The notes under the pieces are model-generated. The model worked only from the letters and a program-made list of their open reading frames with translations, did not search any database and was not told the DNA's origin. The translations under genes and the position numbers were made by a program. DNA of 64,000 bases from Synechococcus sp. Nb3U1 (GTDB lineage: Bacteria > Cyanobacteriota > Cyanobacteriia > Thermostichales > Thermostichaceae), in assembly GCF_021533835.1 (NCBI RefSeq), contig NZ_JAKFYQ010000003.1, positions 62,001 through 126,000 on the forward strand, read 5' to 3'. Shown piece by piece: positions 34,862 through 43,689 of the stretch (its first letter is position 1; each line of letters starts with the position of its first letter).

Positions 34862-36622
34862 CTACTCTTGAATATAGAGCTGATCCAAATTCCACAATGG
34901 CCCTAGAATTGGTCGCGGATCCACCCCTTCAACACGGTTGCGTACCGCCGAGAGCACAAGGGGGTTAAAGGTGCCAATTTGAGGCAGTTGTTCCTGGATA
35001 ATGATTTGAAACTGGTCGTAAAGCGCTTTGCGCTTCTCAAACTCTAGCTCTCGTACCCCCTCAATAAAAATGCGGTCAATCTCCCGTTCCCAGTCATAAA
35101 TCTGAACGCCTTCAGCAGGGTTATTGGGCAGATCCCCCAGGTTAAACAGGTGTAAGCGGCCATCGCTACGCCAAATGTTGGAGCCATTGTTGGGCTCAGT
35201 CCCCCCCCCGCCAAAGCCTAGTAACAGGGTTTCCCAATCGCGGCTATCGGTGCGTTGAACCAGGGTATTGAAGGCAATTGGGCTGAAGTCCACCGTCATG
35301 CCGATCCGCTCCAGATCCGCCTTGATCAGGGCTCCCGTTGCTTCCCGCTGGTTGTTGCCGGCGTTGGTGATCAGGGTAAAACGCACTCGGTTGCCCTCGG
35401 GATCCCGGAGATTGCTCTCGTTGTCGTAGGTGTAGCCGGCCTCCAGCAGCAGTTGCCGGGCTTTGTCGGGGTTGTACTCGTAGGTGGGCAGTCCTTCTTC
35501 TGGGCTGAGATAAAAAGGGTTAGCCGGAGAGAGCACCGATTGCTGGATTTCTCCCAATCCTTGTAACACACTGTCCACATAGGATTGGCGATTCATGGCA
35601 TGAGCCACAGCTTTGCGAAAGGCCAAGTCATTAAACCAGCGACTTTTGATCGGATCTACAAAAGGTCGCCCAGTTTGGGGGTTACGGGCCTGGCTCAGGT
35701 TGAATGCGAAGAAATTGTTGTTCAGGGTGGGGCCGAGATCGTAGATGGTGAACTGATCCCGTTCTTCTTCTCGCTTCAGCAATTGAAAATCGCCCCCCCG
35801 CACCGCCACCCAATCCGTCTCGCGGGAGCGAAACTGCAACAGCGCCGTATCCTCAGAATCGACAATGCGCAGGATCAGTCGTTCAATGCGCGGGATCCCT
35901 TCCCCTTTCCAATAATAAGGATTGGGCCGATAGACCAGCCGCTGCCCAGGGATATATTCCTGCAACACGTAGGGGCCCGCCCCCACCAGCTCCTCTACCG
36001 GCGTATCAATGCCCCAAGTTTGCAAAAAAAGCGGGTTACCCTGGCTATCCACCTGCTCGACAGTGGACTCCAAAATGTGCTTGGGCAAGATGGGGGATCC
36101 CGCCTGAATCAGGAAAGGGGCAAAAGGCTCGGGCAGCACAAACTCCACCCGCCGTTCATCCAGAGCTCGCACCTGGGGCAACGCCCCCGACTCGCCAATC
36201 CGCTTCACATCCCGCGCAGAAGTGGGGATCCGCTCATCGAAAATGATGCGATTGAAGGTGAAGTCCACATCGGCTGCTGTCAGAGGTTCTCCATCCGACC
36301 AACGTAAGCCCTCCCGCAAGGTAAAGACATACCGCAAGCCCCCGTCAAACACATCCCAGCCTTCCGCCAGCTCAGGTTTGGGCAAGAGAGTCTCTTCATC
36401 GAGGGTGACCAGCCCGTTTTCAAAGTAGGTGATGGCGTCGCGGCTGGAGCTTTCGGCGGCTAAGTAGGTATTGAAGGTTTTCGGGTCGGAGGTGACCGTG
36501 CCGATCAGGTGGGGCTGGGTCGGGGCCGCACAAGCACTCAACCAGAGGATCCCCAACCAGAGGATCCCCAACCAGAACATCCCTCCCCGCATTTTGGGGG
36601 TTCTGCCTTCTACAACCGCCAT
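34862..36622 (-). CDS. Peptide/solute-binding lipoprotein of an ABC importer (SBP family 5)
   Basis: 586 residues. A signal with lipobox LSAC anchors the protein to the membrane. ATG 36622 has GGGGA seven bases upstream, and ATG 36592 is a shorter option. The mature part is an OppA/DppA-type cluster C binding protein: AEGWDVFDGGLRYVFTLREG, RWSDGEPLTAADVDFTFNRI, GAGPYVLQEYIPGQRLVYRPNPYYWKG, FRKAVAHAMNRQSYVD and the C-terminal LPQIGTFNPLVLSAVRN. Ligand likely an oligopeptide, but this family also binds nickel and sugars. Permease and ATPase genes are not adjacent. The signal peptide is built on a DNA repeat. Confidence 0.88.
   Translation of the reverse strand: MAVVEGRTPKMRGGMFWLGILWLGILWLSACAAPTQPHLIGTVTSDPKTFNTYLAAESSSRDAITYFENGLVTLDEETLLPKPELAEGWDVFDGGLRYVFTLREGLRWSDGEPLTAADVDFTFNRIIFDERIPTSARDVKRIGESGALPQVRALDERRVEFVLPEPFAPFLIQAGSPILPKHILESTVEQVDSQGNPLFLQTWGIDTPVEELVGAGPYVLQEYIPGQRLVYRPNPYYWKGEGIPRIERLILRIVDSEDTALLQFRSRETDWVAVRGGDFQLLKREEERDQFTIYDLGPTLNNNFFAFNLSQARNPQTGRPFVDPIKSRWFNDLAFRKAVAHAMNRQSYVDSVLQGLGEIQQSVLSPANPFYLSPEEGLPTYEYNPDKARQLLLEAGYTYDNESNLRDPEGNRVRFTLITNAGNNQREATGALIKADLERIGMTVDFSPIAFNTLVQRTDSRDWETLLLGFGGGGTEPNNGSNIWRSDGRLHLFNLGDLPNNPAEGVQIYDWEREIDRIFIEGVRELEFEKRKALYDQFQIIIQEQLPQIGTFNPLVLSAVRNRVEGVDPRPILGPLWNLDQLYIQE
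36541..36570. repeat. 15-bp perfect tandem repeat in the lipoprotein signal sequence
   Basis: ACCAGAGGATCCCCA occurs at 36541-36555 and 36556-36570, followed by a partial third copy. On the minus strand it encodes the repeated LGILW within the hydrophobic core. Each unit contains GGATCC. Confidence 0.9.
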
Positions 36623-36670
36623 CCGTTTGTCCCCAACCCTGTGCTGGGCCTCTAGTTTGGCATTAACCCC

Positions 36671-37147
36671 CTACTCGGCGGCCAGCAACAAGGCCACTGC
36701 AAAGGCCGCGATCGCCTGGCCTTCTCCCACGGGACCGAGTTTTTCGTTGGTGGTTGCTTTAACCGCCACCTGCTGGGGTGAGATCTGCATGGCTTCTGCC
36801 AGACGGGCCTGCATGGTGGGAATGTGGGGTTTGAGTTTCGGTTGCTCGGCCACCACCACCGTGTCGATATTGCCGATTTGCCAGCCCTCTTTGCCCACCA
36901 ATTGCACCACCTGCTGCAACAGCAGAATACTATCCGCCCCTTTCCACTGCTCATCTTCAGGGGGAAAGTAATAGCCAATATCCCGCAGGGCTGCCGCCCC
37001 CAGCAGGGCATCCATAATTGCGTGGGTGAGCACATCGGCATCGCTATGGCCCAAAAGCCCTTTTTCGTAAGGGATCAGGATCCCTCCCAGGATCAGGGGG
37101 CGATCCGGTACCAACCGATGAATGTCATATCCCTGCCCAATCCGCAC
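36671..37147 (-). CDS. ispF: 2-C-methyl-D-erythritol 2,4-cyclodiphosphate synthase IspF
   Basis: 158 residues from GTG 37147 with GGAGG nine bases upstream. Fifth enzyme of the MEP isoprenoid pathway. It cyclises CDP-ME-2-phosphate, releasing CMP. Seen: the metal-binding GYDIHRL (Asp8, His10), GGILIP, the H-S-D-A-D loop with the third metal His ([22 protein letters not shown]), [24 protein letters not shown] and the C-terminal [17 protein letters not shown]. Length is standard (~157). Its start lies inside the end of the upstream TIGR02450 gene by 23 bases. Confidence 0.96.
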   Translation of the reverse strand: MRIGQGYDIHRLVPDRPLILGGILIPYEKGLLGHSDADVLTHAIMDALLGAAALRDIGYYFPPEDEQWKGADSILLLQQVVQLVGKEGWQIGNIDTVVVAEQPKLKPHIPTMQARLAEAMQISPQQVAVKATTNEKLGPVGEGQAIAAFAVALLLAAE

Positions 37148-37448
37148 CGCCTTCCGCCTCCTTTATGGGGTTGTGTTCAGGATACTCTGACCCACAAGGG
37201 ATCCCATCCTGCAAAGGTGCCCAGCCCGCTTGCCAAAGAGCTCGATTTTTCAAACTGGCGGCATTCACCCAGATGCGAACCTGGGGATCACAAACCGCCT
37301 CAAGCTCAGCAAACACCAGCCCGCCTTCCCCCTGCTGACGTTCTTTCACCTGAAAGTGTCGCCAGCCCAGCATAGGGCGTACCGATGTCCATTTGGAGCC
37401 CAGCAGGTGAGGAAAACGCTGTTTGTGGCGGGATTTTTGGCGAGCCAT
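37125..37448 (-). CDS. TIGR02450-family Trp-rich protein
   Basis: 107 residues from ATG 37448. The core [20 protein letters not shown] then [16 protein letters not shown] and [24 protein letters not shown] is that of the small TIGR02450 family (basic start, conserved K-W-T, G-W-R-H-F and W residues). Most members are ~75 residues. Here ~30 further residues run into ispF and are of low conservation. Function unknown. Overlap with ispF suggests coupling. Confidence 0.75.
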   Translation of the reverse strand: MARQKSRHKQRFPHLLGSKWTSVRPMLGWRHFQVKERQQGEGGLVFAELEAVCDPQVRIWVNAASLKNRALWQAGWAPLQDGIPCGSEYPEHNPIKEAEGGADWAGI

Positions 37449-37471
37449 GGGACGGAGTGCGCGGAGTAAGC

Positions 37472-37575
37472 TACAGCTTTCCAGAAACACTCACTGCAGC
37501 CAATACAGACTCATCTCTTGCGTAGCAAGGATCCTGTTCAGCCTCAAGTTTTACATGAAATCGCAGAAAGCTGTA
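37472..37575. repeat. MITE-like element, copy C (~104 bp)
   Basis: TACAGCTTTC (37472-37481) and its exact inverse GAAAGCTGTA (37566-37575) bound the element. In reverse complement the interior resembles copy A at both ends (for example CTTGAG in the left part and GGCTGCAGTGAG versus TGCTGCATCAGA near the right end). It is more diverged than A is from B and lies in the 180-base gap before 37630. Confidence 0.55.
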
Positions 37576-37629
37576 AGCCTTCCACTATGATCAAGGAGTC
37601 TACTCTTCCCTCCACCAGCCTATCCAACT

Positions 37630-38028
37630 ATGGGGCAATACTTGCAAATGCGTTGGGCTTCTTTCTCTGAGCGGATCTTAAGAGCAGGCCTTGTGCTTCT
37701 GTTCATAGCTTCCTTTGTTTTGGCAACTGGATTGCCGATGTTGGCAGCTACAGGCCCCACATTATCGGGTAAACTCACCGGCCCAGAGTGGTTACAGGTG
37801 GATCCCGAGGCCAAACAAGCGTTTTGCCGCAAAGCCTTTCAAACCTTTCGCGCTTCTCCTGCCCAAAGTTACATCATCAGCTCTAATGTACAGGCCCTGA
37901 CTCCGGAAGGGTTGTGTCAGCGGTTAGATCAGTTTTATCAGTACGCCATCAACGACGAAATCCCCATCAACCAGGCGGCCAATATCGCTCCATTGCTGTT
38001 CTCAGACTTACCCCTAGAGCAGCCCTGA
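37630..38028 (+). CDS. Conserved exported or membrane-anchored hypothetical protein
   Basis: 132 residues (ATG 37648 is an alternative start). One hydrophobic segment, LRAGLVLLFIASFVLATGLPMLAA, acts as signal peptide or anchor. After it: GPEWLQVDPEAKQAFCRKAFQTF, SSNVQALTPEGLCQRLDQFYQYAINDE and a C-terminal NIAPLLFSDLP. Two cysteines (CRKAF, LCQRL) could pair. No enzymatic motif. Similar short proteins are, to my knowledge, found in cyanobacteria without assigned function. Confidence 0.6.
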   Translation: MGQYLQMRWASFSERILRAGLVLLFIASFVLATGLPMLAATGPTLSGKLTGPEWLQVDPEAKQAFCRKAFQTFRASPAQSYIISSNVQALTPEGLCQRLDQFYQYAINDEIPINQAANIAPLLFSDLPLEQP

Positions 38029-38180
38029 CTCTTCTAATCTTCTAATCAATTAATCAATGCCCAACAGATGGCAGAAGCAATTGCAGACTCCTCAATCTCT
38101 TGAGATAATACTTAGACAGAAGATTGGCAAAGGCTTTAGTCCAGCTAACCAATTGACTTTGCACCTCAGGAGCTTAAGCC

Positions 38181-39017
38181 ATGTCGAATGAATCTATAAA
38201 CACAGATATCCCTCAACGGAGTGATTGGCTATTGAGTCATAGAAAATCAATTACTTCGCAGTTGGGAGAAGATGGCATCCTGGAAAAAATATTTGAAATC
38301 ATTCCGAAAGGGAATAAATGGTGTGTGGAATTTGGTGCGGGAGATGGAAAATTATTGAGTAACACCTATAACCTTATTGTCAATCACAATTGGTCTTCTG
38401 TCCAGATTGAAGCCAACCCAGATCGATTTGCTGTGCTTTCAAGCAGGTATTCTGAACGTGAAGATGTATATTGCCTTAATAAGGTTATCAGTTTCGAGGG
38501 GGAAGGGAAGCTTGATGATGTCTTGTGTAACACTCCAATTCCAGAAGACTTTGATCTCCTCTCAATCGATATCGACGGAAATGATTTTCATGTATGGTCG
38601 TCCCTAGAGAAATATCGTCCAAAAGTTTTGGTTATAGAATTTAATCCAACAATTCCTCATTATGTAAACTTCGTTCAGAAAAAAGATATTAATGTCAATC
38701 ACGGCTGTTCTTTAGCTGCTCTTGTTGAGCTTGGCAAGGAAAAGGAATATGAGTTGATTTGTTCTACTCAGTGGAATGGGATTTTCGTCAACAAAAGGTA
38801 TTATCCACGGTTCAATATCTCAGACAACTCAATCTGGAAAATGAATCACAATTATCAGTTCTGGACTTATGTTTTTCAAGCCTATGATGGAACCCTATTT
38901 TTAGGAGGCATGAACAAGCTACTATGGCACGATATTACAGTTGACCTTAAAATGATGGAGGAGATGATACAGGTTCTCTCTCCCGAAGAACGTGTCTTCC
39001 CGGATCATTTAAGGTAA
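38181..39017 (+). CDS. FkbM-like SAM-dependent methyltransferase, probably acquired
   Basis: 278 residues. Residues ~30-150 show a Rossmann methyltransferase: SQLGEDGILEKIFEIIP, the SAM-binding VEFGAGDGKLLSNTYNL, QIEANPDRFAVL (acidic residue after strand 2), then LLSIDIDGNDFHVW, the D-I-D-G typical of FkbM-like enzymes, and VLVIEFNP. Acceptor unknown, such enzymes often methylate sugars of surface polysaccharides. Codons are clearly AT-rich (many AAA, GAA, TTA, ATT) and no GGATCC site occurs within it, both unlike its neighbours, so recent transfer is likely. Confidence 0.75.
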   Translation: MSNESINTDIPQRSDWLLSHRKSITSQLGEDGILEKIFEIIPKGNKWCVEFGAGDGKLLSNTYNLIVNHNWSSVQIEANPDRFAVLSSRYSEREDVYCLNKVISFEGEGKLDDVLCNTPIPEDFDLLSIDIDGNDFHVWSSLEKYRPKVLVIEFNPTIPHYVNFVQKKDINVNHGCSLAALVELGKEKEYELICSTQWNGIFVNKRYYPRFNISDNSIWKMNHNYQFWTYVFQAYDGTLFLGGMNKLLWHDITVDLKMMEEMIQVLSPEERVFPDHLR

Positions 39018-39081
39018 ACAGGATTCAATCTTCTTTCAGCAAGATCAGTTTCTTCACTTCGTCAGGGATCCGGCTCTACCC

Positions 39082-39519
39082 ATGGTTAATTCTGTGTTGG
39101 CGGACAACTCGCCTTCTAGTTTGAAGATTGGCCAAGTGGCGCTATCAGCGGGTTTGCCCGTACGGACGGTGCGCTACTACGAATCGATCGGGCTACTGGC
39201 CCCGACGGTGGAACGGGCCGAGTCTAGCTATCGGTTGTTTGATCCGGCGGTGTTGGGGCGGTTGGCTTTTATTCGCCGTTGCCAGAGCTTGGGCTTGAGT
39301 CTAGAGGAGATCCGGGAGATTTTACAAGTACACGATCAAGGGGCACTGCCCTGCCAAGAGATTCGGGATCATCTGCAGAAAAAGCTCCAGGAGATCGAAC
39401 AGCGGATCGCCGATCTGCAAACCCTGAAAGGCCAAATTCAAAGCCTACTCTCCGCCTGGCATATTCCAGAGCAATCTCTGGCCGAAAGTACAGTGATCTG
39501 CCCAATTTTGAAGCTCTGA
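39082..39519 (+). CDS. MerR-family transcriptional regulator, metal-sensor-like
   Basis: 145 residues. N-terminal MerR helix-turn-helix: LKIGQVALSAGLPVRTVRYYESIGLLAP with the wing SSYRLFDPAVLGRLAFIRRCQSLGLSLEEIREIL. A dimerisation helix (QEIRDHLQKKLQEIEQRIADLQ) follows. A Cys in ALPCQEI, at the position used by ZntR/CadR/MerR type sensors, and a Cys near the C-terminus (VICPILKL) could form a metal site. Inducer unknown. No efflux gene is adjacent. Confidence 0.85.
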   Translation: MVNSVLADNSPSSLKIGQVALSAGLPVRTVRYYESIGLLAPTVERAESSYRLFDPAVLGRLAFIRRCQSLGLSLEEIREILQVHDQGALPCQEIRDHLQKKLQEIEQRIADLQTLKGQIQSLLSAWHIPEQSLAESTVICPILKL

Positions 39520-39571
39520 TGCAGATCAGAGTTCGTCCCAACACTCCATTTGAACACTGCACTTGACAGAA

Positions 39572-41419
39572 TTACTCTACCGTCACCGACTTGGCCAAAT
39601 TACGGGGCTGATCCACATCTGCCCCTCGGCGTAAGGCCATTGCGTAGGAGAACAACTGCAATGGGATCGTATTCAAGATCGCTGATAACAGCGGTGTGGT
39701 GCTGGGAACTTCGATGATGTGGTCGGCTTTCTCCCGCACCTGCGTGTCTTCTGGGTTAATTAGGGCGATCACCCGTCCCCCTCGTGCCCGCACCTGTTCG
39801 ATGTTGGAGAGCATTTTTTCGTAGACGGGATCCCGGGTGGCAATACAGACCACAGGCATACGCTCGTCGATGAGGGCAATCGGCCCATGTTTCATTTCTC
39901 CTGCCGGGTAGCCTTCCGCGTGGATATAGCTAATCTCTTTCATTTTCAGGGCCCCTTCAAGGGCAATCGGTGCATTCACCCAGCGGCCCAGGTAGAGCAT
40001 ATCCGTGACGTGATGGTACTGATCCGCCAGGTGGTCGTAGAGGGCGGTGTCTTTCAGAAGCAGGCTAATTTTGCCCGGTAGCTCGATCACCGATTGCAGG
40101 TGGGTTTGCATTTGGGCCGGGGTAAGGATCCCTTTTGCCTGGGCGATTTGCAAGGCCAACAGGTACCCCGCCATCAACATGCCCGTAAACACTTTGGTGG
40201 AGGCGACGGCGATCTCTGGCCCCGAGTGAATGTAGATCACCCCCCCATCAGCCAAACGGCTGGCCTGGGATCCGATGGCGTTCAAAATGCCCAAAGTCGG
40301 GATCCCTTGTTCGCGGGCTTCTGCCATGGCCGCCAGGGTATCGACGGTTTCGCCCGATTGGGTTAGGGCTAGCAACAGGCTGTTGGGACGCAGCACCGGG
40401 CTACGGTAGCGAAATTCAGAGGCATAATCGACCTCCACAGGGGTACGGGCGATGCTCTCGACGAAGTACTTGAGCACTAGGCAGGCGTGCCAAGCTGTAC
40501 CACAGGCCACGGCATGAATTTGCTCAATTTGGGCCAGTTGCTCCTCAGACAGCGCTAGTCCCTCCAGCAGGACACGACCATGTTCGATATCCACCCGCCC
40601 CCGCAGAGTATCGGTGGTGGTGCGGGGTTGCTCGAAGATCTCCTTCTGCATGAAGTGCTTGTAGCCGCCCTTGGCCGCCGAGATCGGATCCCAGGCGACG
40701 GTGGTGCTGGATTTGCGTAGTTCTTCGCCGGTAATGCGCTGGTAACGCACGCTCGACTCGGTAAGGATGGCCATTTCCCCATCCTCTAAAAACACCACCT
40801 TGCGGGTATGGCGCACAATTGCCGGCAAATCAGAGGCGACAAAGTTTTCCCCTTCGCCTTCTCCAACCACCACGGCTCCGGCATTGCCCAAGCGAGCGGC
40901 AATCAGTTGATCCGGGGAGTCCCGATCCACGGCTACCACCGCATTTCCCCCCCGCAGTTGCCCCATCACCTGGCCAAAGGCAGCTGTAAAGGATCCCAGC
41001 TCTTGGGTATAGAGGCCGAGCAGATGGGCGATCACCTCCGTATCGGTTTGGGAGCTAAACGGGATCCCGCGCTCCAACAAGTGTTCTTTGAGCTCCAGAT
41101 AGTTCTCGACAATGCCGTTTTGAATGACAACAATGCGCCCGCGCTCATCGCAGTGGGGGTGGGCATTCTCTTCGGTAACGCCGCCATGGGTGGCCCAGCG
41201 GGTATGGCCGATCCCCAATTTGGCGGTGGGCATGTCGGCGGTCAGTTTCACCAGCAGATTGTGCAGCTTACCGGTGGAACGGGCGATTTTTAAGCCCTGC
41301 TCTGGATCAACAGTGGCAATTCCGGCGGAGTCGTAGCCCCGATATTCTAGGGTGCGTAAGCCTTCCAACAGAATCGGGGCAGCCCATTGGAAGCCGATAT
41401 AGCCGACGATGCCACACAT
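39572..41419 (-). CDS. glmS: Glutamine-fructose-6-phosphate aminotransferase GlmS
   Basis: 615 residues from ATG 41419 (GAGG six bases upstream), so the catalytic Cys follows Met directly: MCGIVGYIG. Makes glucosamine 6-phosphate for peptidoglycan and lipopolysaccharide. Glutaminase domain 1-230 (GHTRWATHGG, HPHCDERGRIVVIQNGIVENY), two SIS sugar-isomerase domains (ACGTAWHACLVLKYFVE, LTQSGETVDTLAAM, GRWVNAPIALEGALKMKE, EMKHGPIALID) and the end PRNLAKSVTVE. All sections complete. No glmS ribozyme is expected or seen. Confidence 0.97.
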   Translation of the reverse strand: MCGIVGYIGFQWAAPILLEGLRTLEYRGYDSAGIATVDPEQGLKIARSTGKLHNLLVKLTADMPTAKLGIGHTRWATHGGVTEENAHPHCDERGRIVVIQNGIVENYLELKEHLLERGIPFSSQTDTEVIAHLLGLYTQELGSFTAAFGQVMGQLRGGNAVVAVDRDSPDQLIAARLGNAGAVVVGEGEGENFVASDLPAIVRHTRKVVFLEDGEMAILTESSVRYQRITGEELRKSSTTVAWDPISAAKGGYKHFMQKEIFEQPRTTTDTLRGRVDIEHGRVLLEGLALSEEQLAQIEQIHAVACGTAWHACLVLKYFVESIARTPVEVDYASEFRYRSPVLRPNSLLLALTQSGETVDTLAAMAEAREQGIPTLGILNAIGSQASRLADGGVIYIHSGPEIAVASTKVFTGMLMAGYLLALQIAQAKGILTPAQMQTHLQSVIELPGKISLLLKDTALYDHLADQYHHVTDMLYLGRWVNAPIALEGALKMKEISYIHAEGYPAGEMKHGPIALIDERMPVVCIATRDPVYEKMLSNIEQVRARGGRVIALINPEDTQVREKADHIIEVPSTTPLLSAILNTIPLQLFSYAMALRRGADVDQPRNLAKSVTVE

Positions 41420-41500
41420 CACTCACCTCACCTACCGGAATATCCGCAAAGCCTATCTTAGCTTCGGGATCCCTTCAACGGTTTTGGGCGTAATCGTGCT

Positions 41501-42715
41501 TCACAGCCTTGGTGTGGTTTCCTCCTCTACATCTACAAAGGAAACGGGGGCAAAGCGGAAGTGGTACTCTGCTGCTGCAGGCTGAATCTGATCACCGGAA
41601 TCGCCGGGAACGCTAGAAACCAACCCACTTAACCCCAACACCAGATCTCGCAAGCCCCGCCGAAATTGAGGATCCCCGGTCAGTTCATCGATATCGGCAG
41701 TGATTTTCTGGGTGTTTTGAAAGGTGACACGGGCGGAATCGAGGGTTTGGCGCAGGGTAGCCATGGTGCCCGGATCATTGAGATTGGCGGAAATCTGTCT
41801 CAGATCGTCGGTGGCCTGAGCCACATTGCTGGAGGCAACGCGCACATCCGCCACAATCTGCCGCACATCGCTGTGCAGCTGGGGATCCGTAATCAGGGGG
41901 CGTACTGCGCTGGAGATAGCCTGCAGATCTTCGCTGACCTGTTGCACATTTTCCAAAGAGGCATTGAGGGAAGTGCGGTTTTGTTCCAGTAGGCCGGTGA
42001 GCTCATCGGCAGCCGACTGAAAGCTGCGGGCCGTCTGGTTGACAGAACCAGCAGCCTCTTGGATGGCAGTGGCGGCCGTGGTGAATTGGGACAGATCCAG
42101 ATCTTCGGTGCGGAGGGTGGAGACGCGATCTTCTACGGTTTCGGAGAGATCGGCTACGCTGTTGGCCACACGGGTAATCCCTTCCAGGGTGGAGTTGAGG
42201 TTGTTGAACAACTGGTCGTCGTTGACCCGCGTGATCAGCCGATCCATTTGGGTGAGCAACTGGCCAAAATCCACGCCGGGGGTGCCCTCCACCACATCCC
42301 CATCACAGACGATTTGGCTGCTGTCGCAATCTTCTGCCAAGGGGGATCCCTTCAGGGCCTGCATATCGCCAGTAGTTTGGGGAAAAATATCCATTACGGT
42401 TTCTCCCACCAACCCCGTTTGGCTGGTAAAAAACAAGGCATTGCGGGGAATGGCCAAGGGCTGATCCACCGCTACCTGTACCTCCACCAAGCCAAGCTGC
42501 GGCAAAATGCGCTCCACCCTGCCCACATTCACCCCTCGCAGCCGCACGCTGGATCCCTGAGCGAGTCCGGCCACATTCGTGTAGGTGACGGTGAACCGAA
42601 AACCCTGGCTGCCAAAGCGCAAATTGTAAATCCACAGAAATAACCCAGCAAAGCCCAAAGCCCCCGCCAGGATCAAGAGCCCTACCGCCCCTTCTCGTAC
42701 CGCCCGTGAACGCAT
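41501..42715 (-). CDS. MlaD/MCE-domain lipid-transport protein
   Basis: 404 residues from ATG 42715, which overlaps the stop of the ATPase gene. One N-terminal membrane helix (VGLLILAGALGFAGLFLWIY), then a single MCE domain (~38-125): RFTVTYTNVAGLAQGSSVRLRGVNVGRVERI...FTSQTGLVGETVMDI. The C-terminal ~250 residues are a long helical region (STLEGITRVANSVADLSETV, RQTLDSARVTFQNTQKIT) that could form a tunnel or coiled coil. With the upstream ATPase it forms part of an Mla/TGD-type importer that moves phospholipids across the envelope. The permease (MlaE) is not adjacent. Confidence 0.88.
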   Translation of the reverse strand: MRSRAVREGAVGLLILAGALGFAGLFLWIYNLRFGSQGFRFTVTYTNVAGLAQGSSVRLRGVNVGRVERILPQLGLVEVQVAVDQPLAIPRNALFFTSQTGLVGETVMDIFPQTTGDMQALKGSPLAEDCDSSQIVCDGDVVEGTPGVDFGQLLTQMDRLITRVNDDQLFNNLNSTLEGITRVANSVADLSETVEDRVSTLRTEDLDLSQFTTAATAIQEAAGSVNQTARSFQSAADELTGLLEQNRTSLNASLENVQQVSEDLQAISSAVRPLITDPQLHSDVRQIVADVRVASSNVAQATDDLRQISANLNDPGTMATLRQTLDSARVTFQNTQKITADIDELTGDPQFRRGLRDLVLGLSGLVSSVPGDSGDQIQPAAAEYHFRFAPVSFVDVEEETTPRL

Positions 42716-43575
42716 CACACCTGCCCCGCCACTTGAATTGGCCCATCGACGCTACCACTGAAAAATTGCCGCACGAAGGGGTTGTCACAGGTTTCGATCT
42801 GCTGCACGGATCCCTGCCATTGCACCTGCCCCTGCGCCAACAGCACAATCCGATCAGTGGCTCGCCAAATGGTGCTGTGCTGGTGGGTAACGACGATGTA
42901 GCTCTCGCAAGCCTTCTTCACCTGTTGTAGATCCCGAATCAGATCTTCGATCACCGTGGAAGCGATCGGATCCAATCCCGCCGTCGGTTCATCGTAGAGC
43001 AACAGCTGCGGCTCATCCTGGGGTAAGGAGGGATCCTCCATAATGGCGCGGGCGAAACTGGCCCGTTTGCGCATCCCCCCTGAGAGTTCCTCTGGCAATT
43101 GCTGCTCCTTGCCCGCCAGCCCGACTGCCTCTAGCTTAGCGGCTACCAATTCCCGAATGCGAGAGCGGGGTAAGCGCGAGTGTTGGTAGAGCAAAAAGCC
43201 GACATTCTCTTCCACCGTCAGGGAGTCGAACAGAGCTGCCTGCTGAAATACCATGCCCACGCGCAAAGGGGGAGTTTGATGTTGGGCTTGAATCTCCGGC
43301 AGAGGGATCCCGCACCAAAAGACTTCTCCAGAATCCGGTTCCGTTAGGCCAGCAATGATGCGCAGCAGCGTCGATTTCCCGGTACCCGATGGCCCTACCA
43401 ACCCAAGGGCTTCGCCACGATACACCTTTAGATCCACTTGGTCGAATACTACCGTCGAGCCGAAGCGCTTGGAAACCTGGCGCAACTCCACTAAAGGAGT
43501 GACATCCGCAGATTTCCCCGAGGACTGAAGCTCCCCCACCGTCGAGGAATGGATTGGTTGGCTGCGACCGTTCAT
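42715..43575 (-). CDS. MlaF-like ABC transporter ATPase
   Basis: 286 residues. Walker A GPSGTGKST (~65), Q-loop MVFQQAALFDSLTVEENVGF, signature ELSGGMRKRASFARAI, Walker B LLLYDEPTAGLDPIAS and switch VVTHQHSTIW. The QQAALFDSLTV and GGMRKR variants are typical of the Mce/Mla/TGD3 ATPases. It powers lipid transport with the MCE protein encoded directly downstream. The first ~28 residues (HSSTVGELQSSGKSAD) are a non-conserved tail. Confidence 0.9.
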   Translation of the reverse strand: MNGRSQPIHSSTVGELQSSGKSADVTPLVELRQVSKRFGSTVVFDQVDLKVYRGEALGLVGPSGTGKSTLLRIIAGLTEPDSGEVFWCGIPLPEIQAQHQTPPLRVGMVFQQAALFDSLTVEENVGFLLYQHSRLPRSRIRELVAAKLEAVGLAGKEQQLPEELSGGMRKRASFARAIMEDPSLPQDEPQLLLYDEPTAGLDPIASTVIEDLIRDLQQVKKACESYIVVTHQHSTIWRATDRIVLLAQGQVQWQGSVQQIETCDNPFVRQFFSGSVDGPIQVAGQV

Positions 43576-43689
43576 CCTGTTGCGCTTTGCCTACTGCTGT
43601 TCAGTCAGGATGTCCCCTTCCATTGCTAGTCTAGGGATCCCTGGGGGGCAACGCAACGCGGAATTGGGTAGAGATCCCTAGACGAGAGG

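Noticed and set aside
41420-41500. glmS ribozyme before glmS
   Set aside because: The gap is too short and lacks the conserved core. The ribozyme is known from Firmicutes-type bacteria.
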